Source: Bacteroidaceae bacterium
GTDB lineage: Bacteria; Bacteroidota; Bacteroidia; Bacteroidales; Bacteroidaceae
Length of the DNA stretch: 40,179 nt
Direction: 5' to 3'
Assembly (NCBI GenBank): GCA_016292045.1
Contig: JAEEZX010000072.1
Coordinates: forward strand, 1-40,179
Position 1 is the first letter of the stretch. Every line of letters begins with the position of its first letter. The notes under the pieces were generated by a model. The model was not told the DNA's origin, searched no databases, and saw only the letters and a list, made by a program, of their open reading frames with translations. Below, piece by piece: positions 38,035-40,179 of the stretch. Both the position numbers and the translations under genes were made by a program.

Positions 38035-38495
38035 AAAAGTTTCTTTGCATCATAGCAGCCCTTGCCCTCGTGGCAGGGAGCTGCTCCAAAGGCGATGACG
38101 AACAGCCAACCCCCGAAACACCGACGACTCCGGTGATAGAGCCCGGCAGCGACTCACGCCCGGGATGGCAGGCGCCTGACTATCACAGTTATGAACAGAC
38201 GATGACCGTCTTGCTTTATCTGCAGGATGAATTGGTTCCGTATGCCGGCAGTCAGGATTTGATATGTGCCACTGTGGGCAACGAGGTGCGCGGTGTGGCA
38301 GCAGTGGAGAAGGAAGGTGAACAGCCTTGGATTGCGTTGACCATTGGAGGCCACGGAGAGGGCGAGAGCATTTCGCTGAGTTACTATTGTGACCTACTAC
38401 ACCGCATTTTCACCTTGCCAGACTGGAGTTCCTTCGACAGCTCTGTTATTCCTTCCGGTACGACGGAGCTCTATACTCCGCGTTTTGTAAAATAA
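38031..38495 (+). CDS. Small lipoprotein with a domain shared with the giant protein
   Basis: The 154-residue protein has a lipobox AGSC (about Cys18), a Pro/Thr-rich linker (QPTPETPTTP) and a single beta domain: MTVLLYLQDELV...QDLICATVGNEVRGVAAVEKEG...WIALTIGGHGEGESISLSYY. The pattern, with a start strand, a D-x-hydrophobic turn, a (R/M/C)GVA strand and a closing (L/S)-x-F/Y strand, recurs in the giant protein at about 2760-2840 and 3080-3165. The start overlaps the giant gene's stop (ATGA), so they are made together. It could be an outer-membrane anchor or partner for the giant protein; this is inference from context and similarity. Confidence 0.78.
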   Translation: MKKFLCIIAALALVAGSCSKGDDEQPTPETPTTPVIEPGSDSRPGWQAPDYHSYEQTMTVLLYLQDELVPYAGSQDLICATVGNEVRGVAAVEKEGEQPWIALTIGGHGEGESISLSYYCDLLHRIFTLPDWSSFDSSVIPSGTTELYTPRFVK

Positions 38496-38504
38496 AAAAA
38501 ATTC

Positions 38505-38528
38505 GTCAGTCCGTTTGTCCGATTGTCC
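38505..38528. repeat. Octad array between convergent genes
   Basis: Units gtcagtcc, gtttgtcc, gattgtcc lie here. They sit in the 48-bp gap between the small lipoprotein gene and the convergent GLUG-type gene. No terminator hairpin is visible in this gap. Confidence 0.7.
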
Positions 38529-38535
38529 GAAACGT

Positions 38536-38549
38536 CTTACCTCTTACTT
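38536..38549. repeat. Two heptad units over the stop codon of the GLUG-type gene
   Basis: cttacct and cttactt; on the minus strand this is aagtaag, aggtaag, as at 161-174. The gene's TAA stop (38546-38544) lies within it. Confidence 0.55.
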
Positions 38550-40179
38550 CTCCACATAGTATTTCTTTCCGCCGTGGATGTAGAATCCGCTCTTGGTGGG
38601 TCTGCCGTTGAGTTTGCGGCCGGTGAGGTCGTACCATTGCTCCTCACTCTTAACTTTTAACTCTTCACTCTTAACTGCATTTATGCCCGTCGCTTCCTCT
38701 TCATCGAAGGCGAGTCTGCACGACTGCACCTCCTCACCCTCGTCCAGATCCACGTGGAAGTATGCACGGAAGGCGTTGATGGTCTTGTTCTTGCTCGGCC
38801 AGTACATCTTGTTGCCGCCGCCGAGGTAGTAGTTGCTCTTGTCGCCGCCGGTAAGCACCATGGGGTCGTAGTTGCCCAAGAAGCTCACCTTGCCGTCCTC
38901 GCTCGTGACATCGGTGTGTATGTTGTTGATGATAACATTTCGGAACACAGGGTCGCTGATGGCATCCGCGTAGTCCTTCATGGCAGGTACGGTCTTGCCA
39001 TCGGTAACGGTCCAGTTGCTGCCAAGCTTATCAGCCAGTTCAGGTGGAGTCATGTCTGTAGCGTCTTTGCCCTGTTTTTTTGAAGTGCTGTGTTCGGTAT
39101 AGTAACAACTTCCAAGAGAGCCCCGTATGTTCCAATCATCCGATCTCACTCTGGCAAAGGTAGCATCGAGACCTAGGGTTACCTCCTCAGGTGAGAAGAG
39201 ATTGTTATAGAGGAAGACATGGTCATGGAAATGACTGGTATCATACTCTACCCATCCTACAAAGCCTCCACATTTGTTGGTGGCAGGTCCGAGCAAATTA
39301 CCGTTAAAGAGGCAGTCTTTGATGGTGGTTTCATTTTGGATGACAGCTACGAATCCTCCGTGTGTGCCGTCACCGCTGACGATGCTATTGATAGTTGTGC
39401 TGACGCGGCATCTGTCGATATAGGTATAACCGGTTGCTTCTGCGATGAGTCCGCCGGCAAACTTGCGACTCGTTGTGATAGTGCCTGCCAGATTCAGGTC
39501 GCGGATATGGGCATTTTTAACGTAACGGAAGGGTGCGCAGTAGTTTTCGTCGCTTGTCAGGTTAACGGTCAGCGTATGACCATTACCGGAAAACGTACCT
39601 TCGAAACGATTGGAGCTTGTTCCCACCATCATGTTGGTTATACTGATGTCGTTGTTGAGCATAACGACTTTTCCGCTGAAGTTGTTGCCACCGTTGACAG
39701 CATTGGCAAAGGCATTCCAGTCATCAGAGGTGTTGATAATGACGTCGGGATTGGCCTTCAGCATATAGGGTTTCCCCGCTTCGATGCTTGTAGCATCCTT
39801 GAAGTAGAGGTATAGCGTGCCGTTGCTGGTATCGAAGCCGGTCTGATGTTCGTCGTACGTTCCCTCGGTATCCAGTTCCTTGAGAGTGGCGTTCGCGAAG
39901 GGAGAATCCTCTAACGCGACCGGGAAGGGCAGGCACACGGTGTTCCAACAATCGTCAAAAAGGAACGAGCGACCTGTGAGCGCAACGGTTCTCGGACTGG
40001 TGCTTTCAGCTTGCCAGTAATCGATCAGTTCGGAATTGTTGCTGTTATTGTTATCAAACTTTATCAGTCCGCAGATTTCACACTCTGCTTTATCGCTGAA
40101 AGCATGTTCCTGTGTTGTCGTCAAGCACTTGCCGCAATCAATGGAGTGTATCTTTGCGTTAATGATTGTTTTACCGGGA
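38544..40179 (-). CDS. GLUG-type extracellular protein with C-terminal sorting-like tail (5' end outside window)
   Basis: The minus-strand frame is open to the right edge and gives 544 residues; the protein starts outside the window, and a TTG at 40124 is only internal. The visible N-terminal part has two Cys-x-x-Cys knuckles (CGKC and CEIC), probably a small metal site. A SFLFDDCWNTVCLPFPV segment follows, then GLUG-like repeats (FEGTFSGNGHTLTVNL, FAGGLIAEATG, GGFVAVIQN, CGGFVGWVEY), which fold as beta-solenoid turns. It ends WYDLTGRKLNG...SGFYIHGGKKYYVEK, a tail common in exported Bacteroidales proteins. Just before it, KSEELKVKSEE is encoded by a heptad repeat array. Likely cell surface or secreted; function unknown. 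Confidence 0.82.
   Translation of the reverse strand, partial: PGKTIINAKIHSIDCGKCLTTTQEHAFSDKAECEICGLIKFDNNNSNNSELIDYWQAESTSPRTVALTGRSFLFDDCWNTVCLPFPVALEDSPFANATLKELDTEGTYDEHQTGFDTSNGTLYLYFKDATSIEAGKPYMLKANPDVIINTSDDWNAFANAVNGGNNFSGKVVMLNNDISITNMMVGTSSNRFEGTFSGNGHTLTVNLTSDENYCAPFRYVKNAHIRDLNLAGTITTSRKFAGGLIAEATGYTYIDRCRVSTTINSIVSGDGTHGGFVAVIQNETTIKDCLFNGNLLGPATNKCGGFVGWVEYDTSHFHDHVFLYNNLFSPEEVTLGLDATFARVRSDDWNIRGSLGSCYYTEHSTSKKQGKDATDMTPPELADKLGSNWTVTDGKTVPAMKDYADAISDPVFRNVIINNIHTDVTSEDGKVSFLGNYDPMVLTGGDKSNYYLGGGNKMYWPSKNKTINAFRAYFHVDLDEGEEVQSCRLAFDEEEATGINAVKSEELKVKSEEQWYDLTGRKLNGRPTKSGFYIHGGKKYYVEK
38642..38676. repeat. Heptad array inside coding sequence
   Basis: Five units lie here: cctcact, cttaact, tttaact, cttcact, cttaact (minus strand agttaag type). 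The 35 bp encode KSEELKVKSEE in the GLUG-type protein, between its last domain and the YDLTGRKL tail, without breaking the frame. Confidence 0.85.

Noticed and set aside
40149..40156. TATCTTTG on the plus strand at the right edge
   Set aside because: It lies antisense inside the GLUG-type gene with no plus-strand gene after it in the window; likely chance.

Overview
The window looks like chromosomal DNA of a member of the Bacteroidales, most like Prevotella or a close relative. The signs are repeated TAnnTTTG -7 promoter boxes, an F-type ATP synthase operon in the order atpD-C-B-E-F-H-A-G, a fimbrillin-like lipoprotein, extracellular proteins ending in a 'YDLTGRKL...GxYIxxGK' type tail, and frequent TTG/GTG starts without strong Shine-Dalgarno sites. 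Species-level assignment is inference. No tRNA, rRNA, insertion sequence, prophage or CRISPR array was found.

Layout. Positions 1-142 are the end of a very small protein with an Asp/Trp-rich tail. A terminator and an unbroken array of seventeen 11-bp units follow (364-550). 687-3741 holds a DUF4143-type ATPase, an M15 peptidase and dprA. A convergent LuxR regulator carrying a hemerythrin di-iron domain (4704-3736, minus) is transcribed away from a five-gene operon (4902-11049): porin, imelysin-like lipoprotein, di-heme oxidoreductase, second porin, mono-heme lipoprotein. This set looks like an envelope system for iron or heme-linked redox chemistry. Next come a chorismatase/Rid-like enzyme, an S13 D-Ala-D-Ala carboxypeptidase, and on the minus strand ruvB with a 48-residue membrane protein, trkH and nadB. 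A second, minimal S13 carboxypeptidase diverges from nadB.

19028-27129 encodes the ATP synthase and cysS, ending at a strong terminator. The epsilon subunit lacks the C-terminal helical domain, the c subunit is of proton type, and subunit a starts without a visible signal peptide. From 27295 a new operon encodes a 46-residue peptide of the same type as the one at the window start, a fimbrillin-like lipoprotein, a 3216-residue secreted multidomain protein (FN3-like, carboxypeptidase-regulatory-like, two LamG domains), and a small lipoprotein whose single domain resembles two domains in the giant protein. A minus-strand GLUG-type extracellular protein runs off the right edge.

A second layer is repetitive: short AGTTnAR-like heptad or octad arrays sit at gene boundaries, next to promoters and inside coding sequence. 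Two of them form a shared composite element with a -7 box at identical spacing. The best candidates for something undescribed are the WD-tailed peptides with their surface operon, the hemerythrin-LuxR/imelysin/di-heme locus, and the two repeat families.
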